Source of the DNA: Nageia nagi
Lineage: Eukaryota; Pinophyta
NCBI GenBank assembly: GCA_050084985.1
Contig: JBITNC010000001.1
Span: forward strand, 17,298,001 to 17,362,000
Length of the DNA: 64,000 bases
Direction: 5' to 3'
Shown: one piece after another, positions 45,233-59,280 of the stretch
How positions within the stretch are numbered: the first letter of the stretch is position 1
Layout of the letters: the number at the start of each line of letters is the position of its first letter
Notes under the pieces: generated by a model
Seen by the model: only the letters and a program-made list of their open reading frames with translations
Told to the model about the DNA's origin: nothing
The model's database searches: none
Program-made: the position numbers and the translations under genes

Positions 45233-48200
45233 ACATTTTTGCAAAAAAAAAAAAAAAAAATTGAATGCCATTTTGTTCAATTTGGTGAGATATAGCACTA
45301 CAAAATTTCTCCCAAACATTAGATAAATATAATTGAGAAATTTTGATGATTTTTCTAGGCTTGAAATTGCATATTTGATGAACATTGAGAAAGTTTTGTA
45401 AAAAAACGTCATCATAAAAAGCCCTAAGTTTTGAAAATATTTTACAACTATTTGGTGACTTATTTTATAATAAAACTTGTCAAAACTATAGGTCATCATA
45501 GTAGAACACTTTTTGAGAGTAATTTGGGCTCATTGCATGTATTTTAATCAAGGTTTCTATATGTTTTCAATTTTTCAACAAAATATTTTTTGCATAAAAC
45601 CCTCTATTTTGAGCTCATTTATGATATTTATGATCTTTGCACATATTTGTTAACATTTTTATAGTTGAATGAAGTTATGTTATCAATCATGAGTAACGAA
45701 TCTATAGGAATAGGAATGAAAATGATCCCTTCGAGTAGAATAGACCACTAGTGGCCCATTCTAGAAAAGTAAGACCATCAAGGGTCCATTTCATGGTGAG
45801 TGAGCTACCTAAACATCATACTGAGTACCTAATAATCTTCATGAGTGCAAGTCTACATTCCTTTCTACAAGCTAGGTATGCTAAATAGGTAAGTTTGTTT
45901 ATTTATTATTTATTTATGTTTATGCCATAATATATATTCATCCTAAAGTAAATATTGGGATGGTTAGCTACTATTTATTTTATTAGAAGTCCTATTTTTA
46001 CATATATAAAAATTGGTAAACTTAACGTATCTTACAAAACTTGATGTAAATTGGTAATATTTAGCATTACAAAATTTTTCCCACACAATATATAAATATA
46101 ATTGGTAAATTTTAGTGATTTTTTAAGGCTTGAAATTGCATATTTTGATGAGTATTGAGAACTTTTTGTAGAAAATATCATCGAAAAATCCCTACATTTT
46201 AAAAATATTTTACAACTATTTAGTGACTTATTTCATGATAAAAAAATTATCAAAACCATAGGTCATCATAGTAAATAATGTTTTGAGAGTAATTTGTGCT
46301 CATTGAATGCATTTTTATCAAGATTTCTAAAGGTTTTAAAAATTTTAAATAAACTATTTTTGCATAATATCCTCTATTTTGAGGTCTTTTATGATATTTA
46401 TGATCTTGCACACATATTTGCTAACATCTTTGTAGGTGAATGAAATTGTATGGTTGATTATGGGTAGTATATCCATAGTAAGAGGACTACCAATGTTCCT
46501 CTTTAAGTAGAATAGACCACTAGTAGCCCATTTGGATAAGGAAAACCACCAACGGTCCATTTCTTGGTGAGTGAGTTGCCTAAACTTGATATTGAGCTAC
46601 TAATGATCCTCTTAAGTGCAAGTCTACATTCCTTTTTGCAAGTCAGGTATGCTAAATAGGTAAGTTTATATGTTTATCCCATTAGATATATTTAGCCTAA
46701 AGTAGATATTGGGACTGTTATTTACTATTTATTTTATTACAACTTCCATTTTTACATACATGAAAATAACCGAATCTGAATTTTCTTACAAACACTAGAA
46801 ATTTAATTTTAGGGCATCACTTTTTTTGTGGATTCTTGCATTAGAATTGCTTTGTTTTATATTCTTTTTGGTTGAATTAATTTGCTACAAAATTGGAAAC
46901 TCATATTACTTTAAAAATCCTAGGAAATCGAGGAATTTTTATTTTTCATTAAAATATTTTTAGAGAAAAAACTAGATTTTGAAAGTTATTTTATTCAATT
47001 TGGTGAGATTTAGCATTAAAACATTTTGCCCAAACCATAGATAAATATAATCAAGAAATTTTGGTGATTTTTCAAGGCTTGAAATTGCATATTTTATTAA
47101 TATTGAGAAAGTTTTGCAAAAAACATTATCATAAAAATCCCTAACTTTTAAAAATATTTTACAACTATTTGGTGACTTATTTTATGATAAAAAATTGCCA
47201 AAATCATAGGTCATCATTGTAAAACACATTTTGAGAGTAATTTGGGTACATTGCATGTATTTAATCAATTTTATAGGTTTTCAATTTTTAAACAAAATAT
47301 TTTTGCATAAAACCCTATACTTTAATCTTATTTATGATATCTATCATCTTCCACACATATTAGTTAACATTTTTGTAGGTGAATGAAGTTGTGGTATAAA
47401 TAATGGGTAATGGATCCATAGGAAGAGGACTAGAAATAATCTCTTATAAGTAGAATAGACCACTAGTGCCCCATTCCAAATAAGGCAAACCACCAAGGGT
47501 CCATTTCATGGTGAGCGAGCTACTAAGACATCATACCAAGCTATTACCAATCCTCATGAGTGCAAGTCTACATTCCTTTTTGCAAGCTATGTATGCTAAA
47601 TAAATAAGCTTTTCTATTTAGTGTATTTATATTTATGCCATTAGATATATTCAACCTAAAGTAGATATTAGGACTATTATTTACTATTTATTTTTTTCTA
47701 ATTCTTATTTTTAGTATTTATTTTTTCTGCGGAGTCTTGCATTAGAAATCCTTGATTTTTTTTGTTGAATTAATTTTCTAAAAAATTTAAAACTCATATT
47801 TCTTTGAAATTATTAGGAAATCATGGAAATTTTATTTTTCATAAAAATATTTTTGCAAAAAAAAAGATTTTAAAGTTCATTTTGATCAATTTGGTGAGAT
47901 TTAGTATTACAATTTTTTTTCCAAACCATAGATAAATATAATTGAGAAACTTTGGTAATTTTTCAAGGTTTGAAATCACATATTTTGATGAATATTGAGA
48001 AACTTTTGTGAAAAAATATCATCATAAAATACCTAAGTTTCAAAAATAATTTACAACTATTTTGTAATTTATTTCATGATAAAAACTTGCCAAAACTATA
48101 GGTCATCATAGTAGACAATACTTTGAGAGTAATTTGGGCTCATTGCATGCAATTTCATCAAATTTCTAGAATTTTTCAAAATTTAAATAAAATATTTTTG

Positions 48201-49137
48201 CATAGTATCCTATATTTTGATCTTGTTTATGATATTTATGATCTTGCATAAATATTTGCTAACATCTTTGCAAGTGAATGAAGTTGTAGTGTTGATCATG
48301 GGTAATGAAACTATATGAAGAGGACTACCAATGGTCTTTTTTGAGTATAATAGATCACCAACAGCCCATTATGGATAAGGAAAACCACCAATGATCCATT
48401 TCTTGGTGAGCAAGCTACCTTGACATCACATCGAGCTACTAATGATGCTCTTGAGAGTAGGCCTACATTCCTTCCTGCAAGCCAGGTATGCTAAATAAGT
48501 TTGTTTATTATTTTTTTATGTTTATAAAATTAGATATATTCACCCTAAACTAGATATTGGGACTATTATTTACTATTTTGTTTCATTACAACTCTCATTT
48601 TAACATATAGAAAAATTGGTGAACTTGATGTATCTTACAAATATTAGAATTTTAATTTTAGGGTATCACTTTTTCTATGGAGTATTGCATTAGAAATCCT
48701 TGGTTTTATTTTCTTTTTGGTTGAACTAATTTTCTATAAAATTAGAAACTTGTATTGCTTTAAAAATCTTAGGAAATTAAGGAATTTGTATTTTCCATAA
48801 AAAATTTTTGTAGAAAAAACTAGATTTTGAAGATCATTTTGTTCAATTTGGTGAGATTTAGCATTACAAAAAATTTTCTAAACTATGAATAAATATAATT
48901 GGAAAATTTTGGTGATTTTTCAAGGCTTGAAATTGCATATTATGATGAAAATTGAGAAAGTTTTGCAAAAATATCATCATAAAAAGCCCTAAGTTTCAAA
49001 ATATTTTACAACTATTTGGTGACTTATTTCATGATAAATACTTACTAAAATCGTAGGTCATCATAGCAGAACACTTTTTGAGAGTAATGTGGGCTCATTA
49101 TGTGCATTTTAATCAAGATTTCTATAGGTTTTCAATA

Positions 49138-49380
49138 TTAAAATAAAATATTTTTGCATAAAACCCTATATTTTGAGCTATTTATGATATTTATGATCTT
49201 GCGCACATATTTGTTAACATTGCTATGAGTGAATGAAGTTTTGGTATTAATTGTGGGTAACAAATCCATAGGAAGAGGACCGCCAATGATCCCTTCAAAG
49301 TAGAATAGACCACTAGTGATCCATTCTACATAAGGTAATCTACCAACAATCCATTTGATTGTGAACAATTGCCTAAACAT
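49138..49380 (-). other. Recurrent minus-strand ORF of the satellite (representative)
   Basis: An 80-codon open frame. The same frame is open in the units at 42,771-42,965, 46,354-46,560 (other frame at its start), 51,057-51,281, 52,041-52,322 and 55,838-56,035. Shared words are KWIVG-LPY-EW-TSGLFY, PLPMDLLPTI and KYVCKIINII. It spans the palindromic module. I recognise no protein family; palindromes make both strands look alike, so coding is doubtful. Confidence 0.25.
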
Positions 49381-52300
49381 CTTACCAAGTTACTAACGAT
49401 CCTCATGAGTGCAAGCCTATATTCCTTTTTACAACATAGGTATGCTAAATAGGTAAGTTTTTACATTTATTGCTTTTTTATGTTTATACCATTTCATATA
49501 TTTGGCATAAACTAGATATTGGGATTGTTATTTACTATTTATTTATTACAATTCTTATATTTACATAAATAAAAATTGGTGCACTTTATGTATCTTACAA
49601 ACCTTAGAATTTTAATTTTAGGGAATTATATTTTATGTGGAGTCTTGCATTTGAAATATTTGGTTTTTTTTATTGAACTAATATTTTGCAAAAATTGGAA
49701 ACTCATATTGCTTTGAAAATATTAGGAAATCAAGGAATTTTTATTTTCTATAAAAATATTTTTGCAAAATAACTAGATTTTGAAGGTCATTTTGTTCAAT
49801 TTAGTGAGATTTAGCATTACAAAATTTTACCCAAATTATAGATAAATATAATTGGAAAATTTTGGTGATTTTTCAAGGCTTGAAATTGCATATTTTGATG
49901 AATATTGAAAAATGTTTGCAAAAAATATCATCATAAAAGCACTAAGTTTCAAAAATATTATACAACTATTTAGTAACTTATTTCATGATAAAAACTTGCC
50001 AAAATCATAGGTCATCATAGTAGACAACATTTTAAAAGTAATTTGGGCTTATTGCATGCTTTTTCATCAAGTTTTAAAGGTTTTCAAAATTTTAAATAAA
50101 TTATTTTTTTGCATAATATCCTATATTTTGAGCTCCTTCATGATATTTATGATCTTATGCACATATTTGCTAATGTTTATAGGTGATTGAAGTTGTGGTA
50201 TCGATTGTGGGTAATGGATCCATAGGAAGAAGATTACCAATGGTACTTTTTGAGTATAATATACCATCAACGACCTATTATAGACAAGGAAAACCACCAA
50301 TGGTCCATTTCTTAGTGAGCAAGTTACCTAAACTTTATACTAAGCTATTGTCGATCTTGCTGAGTAAAATTCTATATTCCTTTCTCCAAGCTAGGTACAC
50401 TAGATAAGTAAGTTCATCTATTTATTATTTATTTATATTTATGGCATTAGATATATTTAGCCTAAATTAGATATTGGGACTATTATTTACTATTTATTTT
50501 ATTACAACTCCCATTTTTACATATAAAAATATTAGTGAACCTAATGTAACTTACAAATCCTAGAATTTTAATTTTAGGGCATCGCTTTTTCTATGGAGTC
50601 TTGCTTTAGAAATCCTTGGCTTATTTAATTTTTGGTTGAATTAATTTTCTACAAAATTAGAAACTCATATTGCTTTGAAAATACTAAGAAATCGAGGAAT
50701 TTTTATTTTCTATAAAAATCTTTTTTCAAAAAATACTAAATTTGTAAGATCATTTTTTTCAATGTGGTGAGATTTAGCATTACAAAAGTTTTCCCAAACT
50801 ATAGATAATTTTAATTGGGAAACTTTGGTGATTTTTCAAGGCTTGAAATTGCATATTGTGATGAAGATTAAGAAAGTTTTACAAAAACATCATCATAAAA
50901 AGCTCTAAGTTTTGAAAAATAATTTATAACTATTTGGTGACTTATTTCATTATAAAAACTTCAAAAAATCATAGATCATCATAGTAGAATACTTTTTGAG
51001 ATTAATTTGGGCTCATTTAATGTATTTTAATCAATATTTCTATAGGTTTGCAATTTTTAAATAAAATATTTTTGCATAAAACCATATATTTTGAGCTTGT
51101 TTATGATATCTATGATTTTGCATACATATAGTATCTTTGTTGTGAATGAAGTTATGGTATCAATTATGGGTAATAAATACATAAGAATAGGACCACAAAT
51201 GATCCCTTTTGAGTAGAATAGACCATTAGTGACCCATTCTACATAAGGTGGACCAGCAATAGTCCATTTCATGGTGAGCAAGTTGCCTAAATATCACACT
51301 TAGCTATTGATAATCCTCATGAGTGCAAGTCTACATTCCTTTTTGCAAGTTAGGTGAGCTAAATAGGTAAGTTTTTCTAATTATTTCTTATTTATATTTA
51401 TACCATTAGATATATTTGAACTAAATTAGATATTGGGACTTTTATTTCCTATTTGTTTTATTACAATTCCCATTTTTATATATATAAAAATTGGTAAACC
51501 TGACGTATCTTACAAACCCTAGAATTTTAATTTTAGGATATCACTTTATCTATGGAGTCTTGCATTGGAAAGCCATGGTTTTATTTTATTTTTGGTTGAA
51601 TTAATTTTCTTCAAAATTGAAAACTTATATTGCTTTGAAAATCTTATGAAATCAAGGAATTTTTATTTTCCATAAAAATATTTTTTCAAAAGAGCTAGAT
51701 TTTGAAGGTCATTTTGTTCAATTTGGTGATATTTAGCATTACAAAATTTTACCTGAACCTTAGATAAATATAATTGCAAAATTTTGGTGATTTTCAAGGT
51801 TTGAAATTGCATATTTTGATGAATATTGAGATTTTTTTGTATAAAATATCATCATAAAAGCCCTAAGTATCAAAAATAATTTACAACTATTTGGTGACTT
51901 ATTTCATGATAAAAACTTACCAAAATGATATGTCATCATAGTAGACAACTTTTTGAGAGTAATTTGGGCTCATTGTATGCATTTTTATCAAGATTTTTAT
52001 ATATTTTCAAAATTTAAATAAATTTTTTTTGCATAAAACCCTATATTTTAAGCTTGTTTATGATATTTATGATCTTATGCACATATTTACTAACATCTTT
52101 ACAAGTGAATAAAGTTGTGTTATCATTTGTGGGTAATAGATCCATATGAAGAAGACTACTAATGATCCTTTCTAAGTAGAATAGACCATCAACAAGCCAT
52201 TCCAGACAAGGCAAACCACTAATGATCCATTTCTTAGTGAGCAAGCTAGCTAGAATACACACTAAGGTACTGAAGATCCTCCTTAGCATGACTCTACATT

Positions 52301-55300
52301 CCTTTTTGTAATCCAGGTACACTAAATAAGTAATTTTAGCTTCTTCTTTTTTTATATATTTATACTATTAGATGTATTCAAGCTAAAGTAGATATTATGA
52401 TTGTTATTTATTGTTTATTGTATTACAACTGCTATTTTTACACATAATATTTGGTTAACCTGATGTATCTTACAAACACTAGAATTTTAATTTTAGGGCA
52501 TCATTTTTCTATGGAGTCTTGAATTTGGGAATTCTTGATCTTTTTTTCTTTTTGGTTGAATCAATTTTATACAAATTGAAAACTCATTATTTTGAAAATC
52601 TTAGGAAATCAAGGAACTTTTATTTTCCATAAAAATATTTTTTGCACAAAAAACTAGATTTTGAATATTATTTTATTCAATTTAGTGAGATTTAGCATCA
52701 CAAATTTTCTCCCAAACCATAGATAAATATAATTAAAAAAATGTGGTTATTTTTCAAAGCTTAAAATTGCATATTTTGATGAATATTGATAATTTTTTAC
52801 CAAAAATGTCATTATAAATCTCTAAGTTTCAAAAATATTTTACAACTATTTGGTGACTTATTTCATGATAAACATTTACCAATGCCATAAGTCATCATAG
52901 TAGAAAATCTTTTGAGAGTAATTTGGGCTCATTGCATGCATTTTCATCTAGATTTCTATAGGTTTTCAAGTTTTAAATAAACTATTTTTGCATAAAATAC
53001 AATATTTTGAGCTCATTTATGATATCTATGATCATGCATAAATATTTGCTACATCTTTGCAGGTGAATGAAGTTATGGTATCGATCATGGGTAAAATATC
53101 CATAAGAAGAGGACTGCCAATGGTCCCTTGCGAGTAGAATAAACCAATAGTGGCCCATTCTAGATAAGGCATACCACCAACGATCCATTTCATGGTGAGG
53201 GAGCTACCTAAACATCACACTGAGCTATCAAAGATCCTCATGAGTCCAAGTCTACATTCCTTTCTACAAGCTAGTTATGCTAAATAGGTAACTTTTTCCA
53301 TTTATTGCTTATTTAGGTTTATTTCATTAGATATATTATGCCTAAAGTATATATTAAAATTATTATTTACTATTTATTTGATTACAATTCCCATTTTTAC
53401 ATATATAAAAATTGGTGAAACCTAACATATATTACAAACCCTAGAATTAAAATTTTAGGGTATTGCTTTTTATACAGAGTCTTGCTTTGAAAATGTTCGA
53501 TTTTATTTTCATTTTATTTGAATTAATTTTCTTCAAAATTAGAAACTCATATTTCTTTGAAAATCTTATGAAATCAAGGAATTTTTATTTTCCATAAAAA
53601 TATTTTTGCAAAAAGACATAGATTATGAAGGTCATTTTGTTCAATTTGGTGATATTTAGCATTACAAAATTTTGGGCAAACTATGGATAAATATACTTGG
53701 GAAATTTTGGTGATTTTTAAAGGCTTGAAATTGCATATTTTTATGGATATTGAGAATCTTTTACAAAAAAAATGTCATCATAAAAGCCCTAACTTTCAAA
53801 AATATTTTACAACTATTTGGTGACTTATTTCATGATAAAAACTTACCAAAATGATATGTCATCATAGTAGAAAAGTTTTGAGAGTAATTTGGGCTCATTG
53901 CACACATTTTCATCAAGATTTCTAGAGGTTTTCAAATTTTAAACAAATTATTTTTGTATAAAACCTTATATTTTAAGCTTATTTATGATATTTATGATCT
54001 TGTGCACATATTTGCTAATATCTTCACAAGTGAATGAAATTGTGGTGTTGATTTTTGGTAACAGATCCATATGAATAAGATTACTAGCTATCAATTTATT
54101 GGTGAGTGAGCTACCTAGACTTCACATCGAGTTACTAACGATCCTCTTGAATGCAAGTCTACATTCCTTTATGTAAAGTTAAGTACTCTAAATAAGTAAG
54201 TTTATTTGTTTATTATATTACTATGTTTATGTCATTAGATATATTCAGCCTAAAGTAGATATTATGGACTATTATTTATTATTTATATTATTACAATTTC
54301 TATTTTACATATATAAAATTTGGTTAACCTAACATATCTTACAAACATAAGAATTTTAATTTTAGGGCATTATTTTTTCTATGGAATCTTTCATTGGGAA
54401 TTCTTGGTTTTATTTTCTTTTTGGTTGAATTAATTTTCTACAAAAATTGAAAAATCATATTGCTTTGAAAATCTTACAAAATCAAAGAATTTTTATTTTT
54501 TGTAGAAGCATTTTTGCATAAAAAACTAGAATTTGAAGGTTATTTTGTTCAATTTGGTGAGATTTAACATTATAAAAATTTACCCAAACCATAGATAAAT
54601 ATAATTGATAAATTTTAGTTATTTTTCAAGGCTTGAAATTACATATTTTAATTAATATTGAGAATGTTTTTCCAAAAATTTCATTATAAAAATCCTAAGT
54701 TTCAAAAATATTTTACAACTATTTGGTGACTTATTTCATGATAAACATTTGCCACAATCATATATCATCATAATAGACAACTTTTTGAGAGTAATTTGGG
54801 GTCATTGCATGCACTTTCATTAAGATTTCTATAGATTTTCATGTTTTAAATAAACTATTTTTATATAAATCCCTATATTTTAAGTTTATTTATGATATCT
54901 ATGATCTTACATACATATTTGTCAACATCTTTATAGGTGAATGAAGTTGTGATGTTTATAATGGGTAACAGATCTATAGAAAGAGAACCACCAACAATCC
55001 CTTTATAATATAATAGACCACTAGTGGCCCATTCTAGATAAGTCATACTACCAAAGGTCCATTTCTTGGTGATCGAGATGCCTAAACATCACATCAAGCT
55101 ATTGACAACCCTCATGAGTGCAAGTCTACATTCCTTTCTACAAGATAAGTATGCCAAATAGGTAATTTTATTCAGTAATTACTTATTTATATTTATACCA
55201 TTAGATATATTCTACCTAAAGTAGATATTGGAATTGTTATTTACTATTTGTTTTATTACAATTCCCATTTTTACATATATAAAATTTGGGGAACTAGATG

Positions 55301-56318
55301 TATCTTACAAACCCTAGAATTTTAATTTTAGCGCATCACTTTCTCTTGGAGTGTTGCATTAGAAATCCTTGGTTTGTTTTTTCTTTTTGGTTGAACTAAT
55401 TTTCTACAAATTTGAAAACTCATATTGCTTTGAAAATATTTGGAAATCAAGGAATTTCTATTTTCCATACAAGCATTTTAGCAAAAAAACCTAGATTTTG
55501 AAGATCATTTTATTAAATTTGGTGAGATAAAGCATTACAAAATTTTACCCAAACTATAGATAAATATAATAAATAAAATTTTGTGATTTTTCAAAGCTTG
55601 AAATTGCATATTTTGATAAGTATTGAGAAAGTTTTGCAGAAAGCATCATCATAAAAAGCCCTAAGTTTTAAAAATATTTTACAACTATTTGGTGACTTAT
55701 TTCATTATAAAAACTAACCAAAACTATAGGTCATCATAGTAAACAACTTTTTGAGAGTAATTTGGGCTCATTGCATGCATTTTCATCAATATTTCTAGAG
55801 GTTTTCAATTTTTAAATAAAATATTTTGCATAAAACCCTAAATTTTGAGCTCATTTATGATATATATGATCTTGTGCACATATTTACTAACATCTTTGTA
55901 GATGAACAAAGATATGGTGTCAATCATGGGTAATGGATACTTAGGAAGAGAATCGCTAGCAACCATTTCTAAGTAGAATATAGCACCAATGATCCATTTT
56001 GGACAAGGGAAACCACCAATAGTCTCTTTCTTCATAAGTGAGCTACCTAGACTTCACATCGAGCTATTGAGGATCCTCCTAAGTGCAAGTATACATTCCA
56101 TTCTGCAAACCAGGTATGTTAAATATGTAATTTTATTTATTTATTGAATTATCTTCCATACTTCCTTTTGGTTTAATTTGATATCTAGGTGTTATTGCTT
56201 GTTTATTTTTATACCCATGATGTTATCATTTGGCCATTAGATGTATTTAGACTAAAGTAGATATTGGGACTATTATTTATTTATTTTTTATTACAATTCC
56301 CATTTTTACATGTTTATA

Positions 56319-56535
56319 GTATTATATAAATATTTCCTTATGGGTGAATATTAACAATTTAGAATAAAAGAGCATCTAGTTAGTAAAATTAAAGAAATAT
56401 TTTTATGGACTTAAAACTATACTATGATTTTATTTAATTTCCATCCCCTACATTGGTGATATTTGAAAACTGATGATAGGTCTTACAAACTAATATATTT
56501 AAAAGGATGTTAATGTTGAATTTAGCCTCTTTTAT
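56319..56535 (+). repeat. Left terminal inverted repeat
   Basis: Pairs with 59,281-59,495. Similarity fades inward after TTGAATTTAGCCT and stops outward of GTATTATATAAA. Confidence 0.75.
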
Positions 56536-58206
56536 TTGAAATAGAAAAAAATAACTGTATAAGTATCCTTTAGAGCATTGTTGCTTATTTTATTTTTATA
56601 ATTCTTTAGCTCACTTCAACAACTATGTTAAAACATCATGATCATATGTCATCATATTGATACTTCAAATATCATTCCTTCCTTCAATCAACTTGGATAA
56701 TAAATAAACATTAGATAGATCCAAGATACCTATCAACAAGGGGGAAATATTGAATTTATATGATCATTTTATATGTAACATGGTTTGTGAATTTTTTTAA
56801 TCGACATGTATCCTTGACAATATTGATATATTTTCCATAACTTACATTTAATTTTTATCATTGCTATATTATTGCATAAACTCTCAACAAGTTCTTTAGT
56901 GTGTTCTCTAAATATTTTAAAAATAAATGTATCTAACTAATAGTGAGGAAGAATTTATTTTCAATATATTTTATTTATACCTAGCAAGACCCCATTGATA
57001 GTATATGAAGCATAACTCAAAATCAAGCATGATGTTATAATAATATTTTAATGATGACTTTGGTAAGTATAAAATAACTAGTGGTTATGATATCTTCTAT
57101 TGATTTTGAGTATGAGGTAATAATCAAAATTTGTCCTTAAAATAACTCATCTAGGTATGATTCTTGGAAAATTTATTTGAAGCAAAAATAACCATACACC
57201 ACCTTTCTATGATAATTATCAATAGAGCATATATAAAATTCAATTCTTAATGTTTGAATATATTAAAAAAGAGTTGAAGGACATAACTGAAATTTAAAAA
57301 TATAAGTTATTAGTGTAAGATATCAAATTATAATAATAGGATTAGATGAAATCTTTGATATTTTATTGAAGCAAACTTATATATATTGAATGTGGGTGCA
57401 TCTAACCAAGGGCTTCAATGTAAGTATATTACATTTCATGTACAACTACTCAAGAAGAGTTTCATGATGACTATGTGGAACATCAATTGAGAAGGCCCAT
57501 AGAAAAAAGCCAATATCAACCAAACCCAAAAATAATTTAAGCACTCATATATATCTTTCCAAACTCTATATTCATATAACTTAATTCAACTACATGCAAC
57601 AAGCCAATGCATTTACCAATAGATGCAAGAATGCTTCTTACTAGCATTTTAACTAACATATACAAATATACTATAATAAAAGTAAATCGTGACATTTCAA
57701 GAGCACAACTAAATAATTATTTGCAAAACAGAAGAAGCTAATCATGATAATTAATTTGATGAATACTATTTGATAACTCTTCATGAATAAATGAATGTAA
57801 AACTGTATCCATTTGAGTTTTTGGAGGTTTCTTATGTTATTGTAGTCTCAAATTGTTTGATTGTAAGTATAAGGGTTTCAAATTTTGGAAGTTTACTATG
57901 GATTTTAAAACTGTATGCAATAATTGGTTGGAGTCAAAGAAAGAGTTTCTCAAACTTTGTTAATTTACATATACTTTGAGATATGCTTCTCATCAGGTTA
58001 TTTGTATGTGAATTCAAAGAGGTTCTCTCTTTAAGTTTTTCAATATCCTTTGTAATGGTTCAAAAGAAATTAAAATTCATCAATAGTTTATCCAATAGCT
58101 TAAAGAAATAGTGTAAATGGGAAGGTTGATACTCATATAAATTAAGCCAATATAAATCACAATAGAAAAACAAATCAAGCAACCTAGAAAACTTACCTAT
58201 ATGGTC
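56536..58206. other. Interior of inverted-repeat element, no gene recognised
   Basis: AT-rich. A 62-codon open frame at 57,791-57,979 (+) matches nothing. A donor-like AGGTAAG (minus strand, ~58,197) lies just after the Agenet stop codon. Confidence 0.4.
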
Positions 58207-58719
58207 TTAAGGGAATTTGGTGGGTGAATCCATCAACCATTCTTCCATATGTGATGGCCTCAAATTGGTAGCCATATGATATTCACATTTCTCAATTAGA
58301 TAAAAAATAATTATATATACTTTAGTCTTATCATCGAACCTTTCCACCGTCCCCATCCACCAACCATATTTGTCCCATACCTCCACTGCTTTTCCCATAA
58401 AAAAATCCCTCCTCAAATCTAGCTCAAGAGGTTTAGGCCTCACCATTTTGGGATCCTTTACCTCTTTCATATGCTTATTCCGTTCATCCAAAAAATCAAC
58501 ATACTCAATAATGAACCCATATTTCAACACATCATCTATAAATTTTGCTTTATACCACACTCCATAATAGTCTTTTTCCAAGCACAGAACTTCAATTTCC
58601 TCTAATTTTTTGAAAGGCTTTTGTCTTCTATCATATATAGTTTTGATGGTGGTGGTGGTGTATGCCACTATTGGGTTTTTTTTAGGTTTTATTTTCTTGC
58701 AAAATATTCCAACCCTCCA
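58207..58719 (-). pseudogene. Agenet (plant Tudor-like) domain gene fragment
   Basis: Agenet domains are plant Tudor-family modules found in DUF724 and chromatin proteins. The frame is open from just after TAA at 58,720-58,722 to TAA at 58,207-58,209 but has no ATG; the first common start-like codon is GTG at 58,668. Module 1 (counted from that GTG, residues ~20-75): EIEVLCLEKDYYGVWYKAKF ... EYVDFLDE ... KEVKDPKMVRPKP. Module 2 (~85-150): GKAVEVWDKYGWWMGTVERF ... HMATNLRPSHMEEW. Paired modules with RP-x-P and GWW-x-G-x-V are diagnostic. It is short for the family and lacks a start, so it is a captured or partial gene. An ORF in another frame (58,682-58,867) may be the upstream part after a shift or intron. 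Confidence 0.75.
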
Positions 58720-59280
58720 TTACCATGTTGGTATCATGCAAAAGAAAATGGTGGTCTTTTTCAAATCTTAAGGTAGTTTTACGTTGAATTTGGTGTATAA
58801 CATGGAGGCACAAACTCTTAAAAGAGATAGATAGTTCTTTATGTATTATAACAATTATAAAATTCAAAACATTGGAGATATTGTAGGAAGGAGAATTTAC
58901 ATAGGGGCCAAATTAGGGTGTAAACTGAGGAGGGCTAACAAATTTTTTTAAGATTGACCATTGTATTATAAACAAATCATATATATAATATAGATGAATG
59001 TGTAATGAATAATGGTATTTAATATTAAATAAAATATTTTATTGTATCATTTAGTGTAGTAGAAATTTAGAAATCATAATGATTATTTGCTATGAAAATT
59101 TCAAGTATGTTATGTCTAACAATTAAATTTTAGCATTTTTTATTAAAAGCTTTTAAGGATTTGTTTTTACTTTTTTAAATTTATAATTTAATTTTTTTAA
59201 TTAGTGAAGGTGTTCATTTATTTAATTTATTTTTAATTTATTTATAAAAGAATTAGGTGTTGTAATATGTATATATATAT
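58720..59280. other. Upstream of the Agenet fragment, no clear gene
   Basis: 58,682-58,867 (-) is open for 61 codons and ends inside the Agenet frame overlap. The rest is very AT-rich. Confidence 0.35.

Larger units (their letters stand above)
37788..56310 (+). repeat. Satellite array, about 20 units of ~950 bp
   Basis: The landmark word GTGAATGAAGTTGTGG (or its variants) recurs at 38113, 39050, 39995, 40926, 41877, 42835, 43772, 44705, 45664, 46436, 47379, 48274, 49229, 50183, 51142, 52105, 53063, 54030, 54937 and 55901. Spacing is mostly 931-967 bp. Exceptions are 772 (unit ending at 46,436, deleted at ~46,030), 895 and 907. Units are roughly 80-85% alike by eye, all in the same orientation. 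The last unit carries a ~75-bp insertion at ~56,140. The array starts inside an LTR and ends just before an inverted-repeat element. No gene is established in it. Confidence 0.93.

Noticed and set aside
37788-56310. CRISPR-like array or plant gene family in the repeated region
   Set aside because: Units of ~950 bp with diverged repeats and no short direct repeat/spacer pattern; no intact coding frame common to all units.
58207-58668. Intact Agenet gene starting at 58,668
   Set aside because: The first codon is GTG, not ATG, and no ATG lies in frame before the upstream stop.
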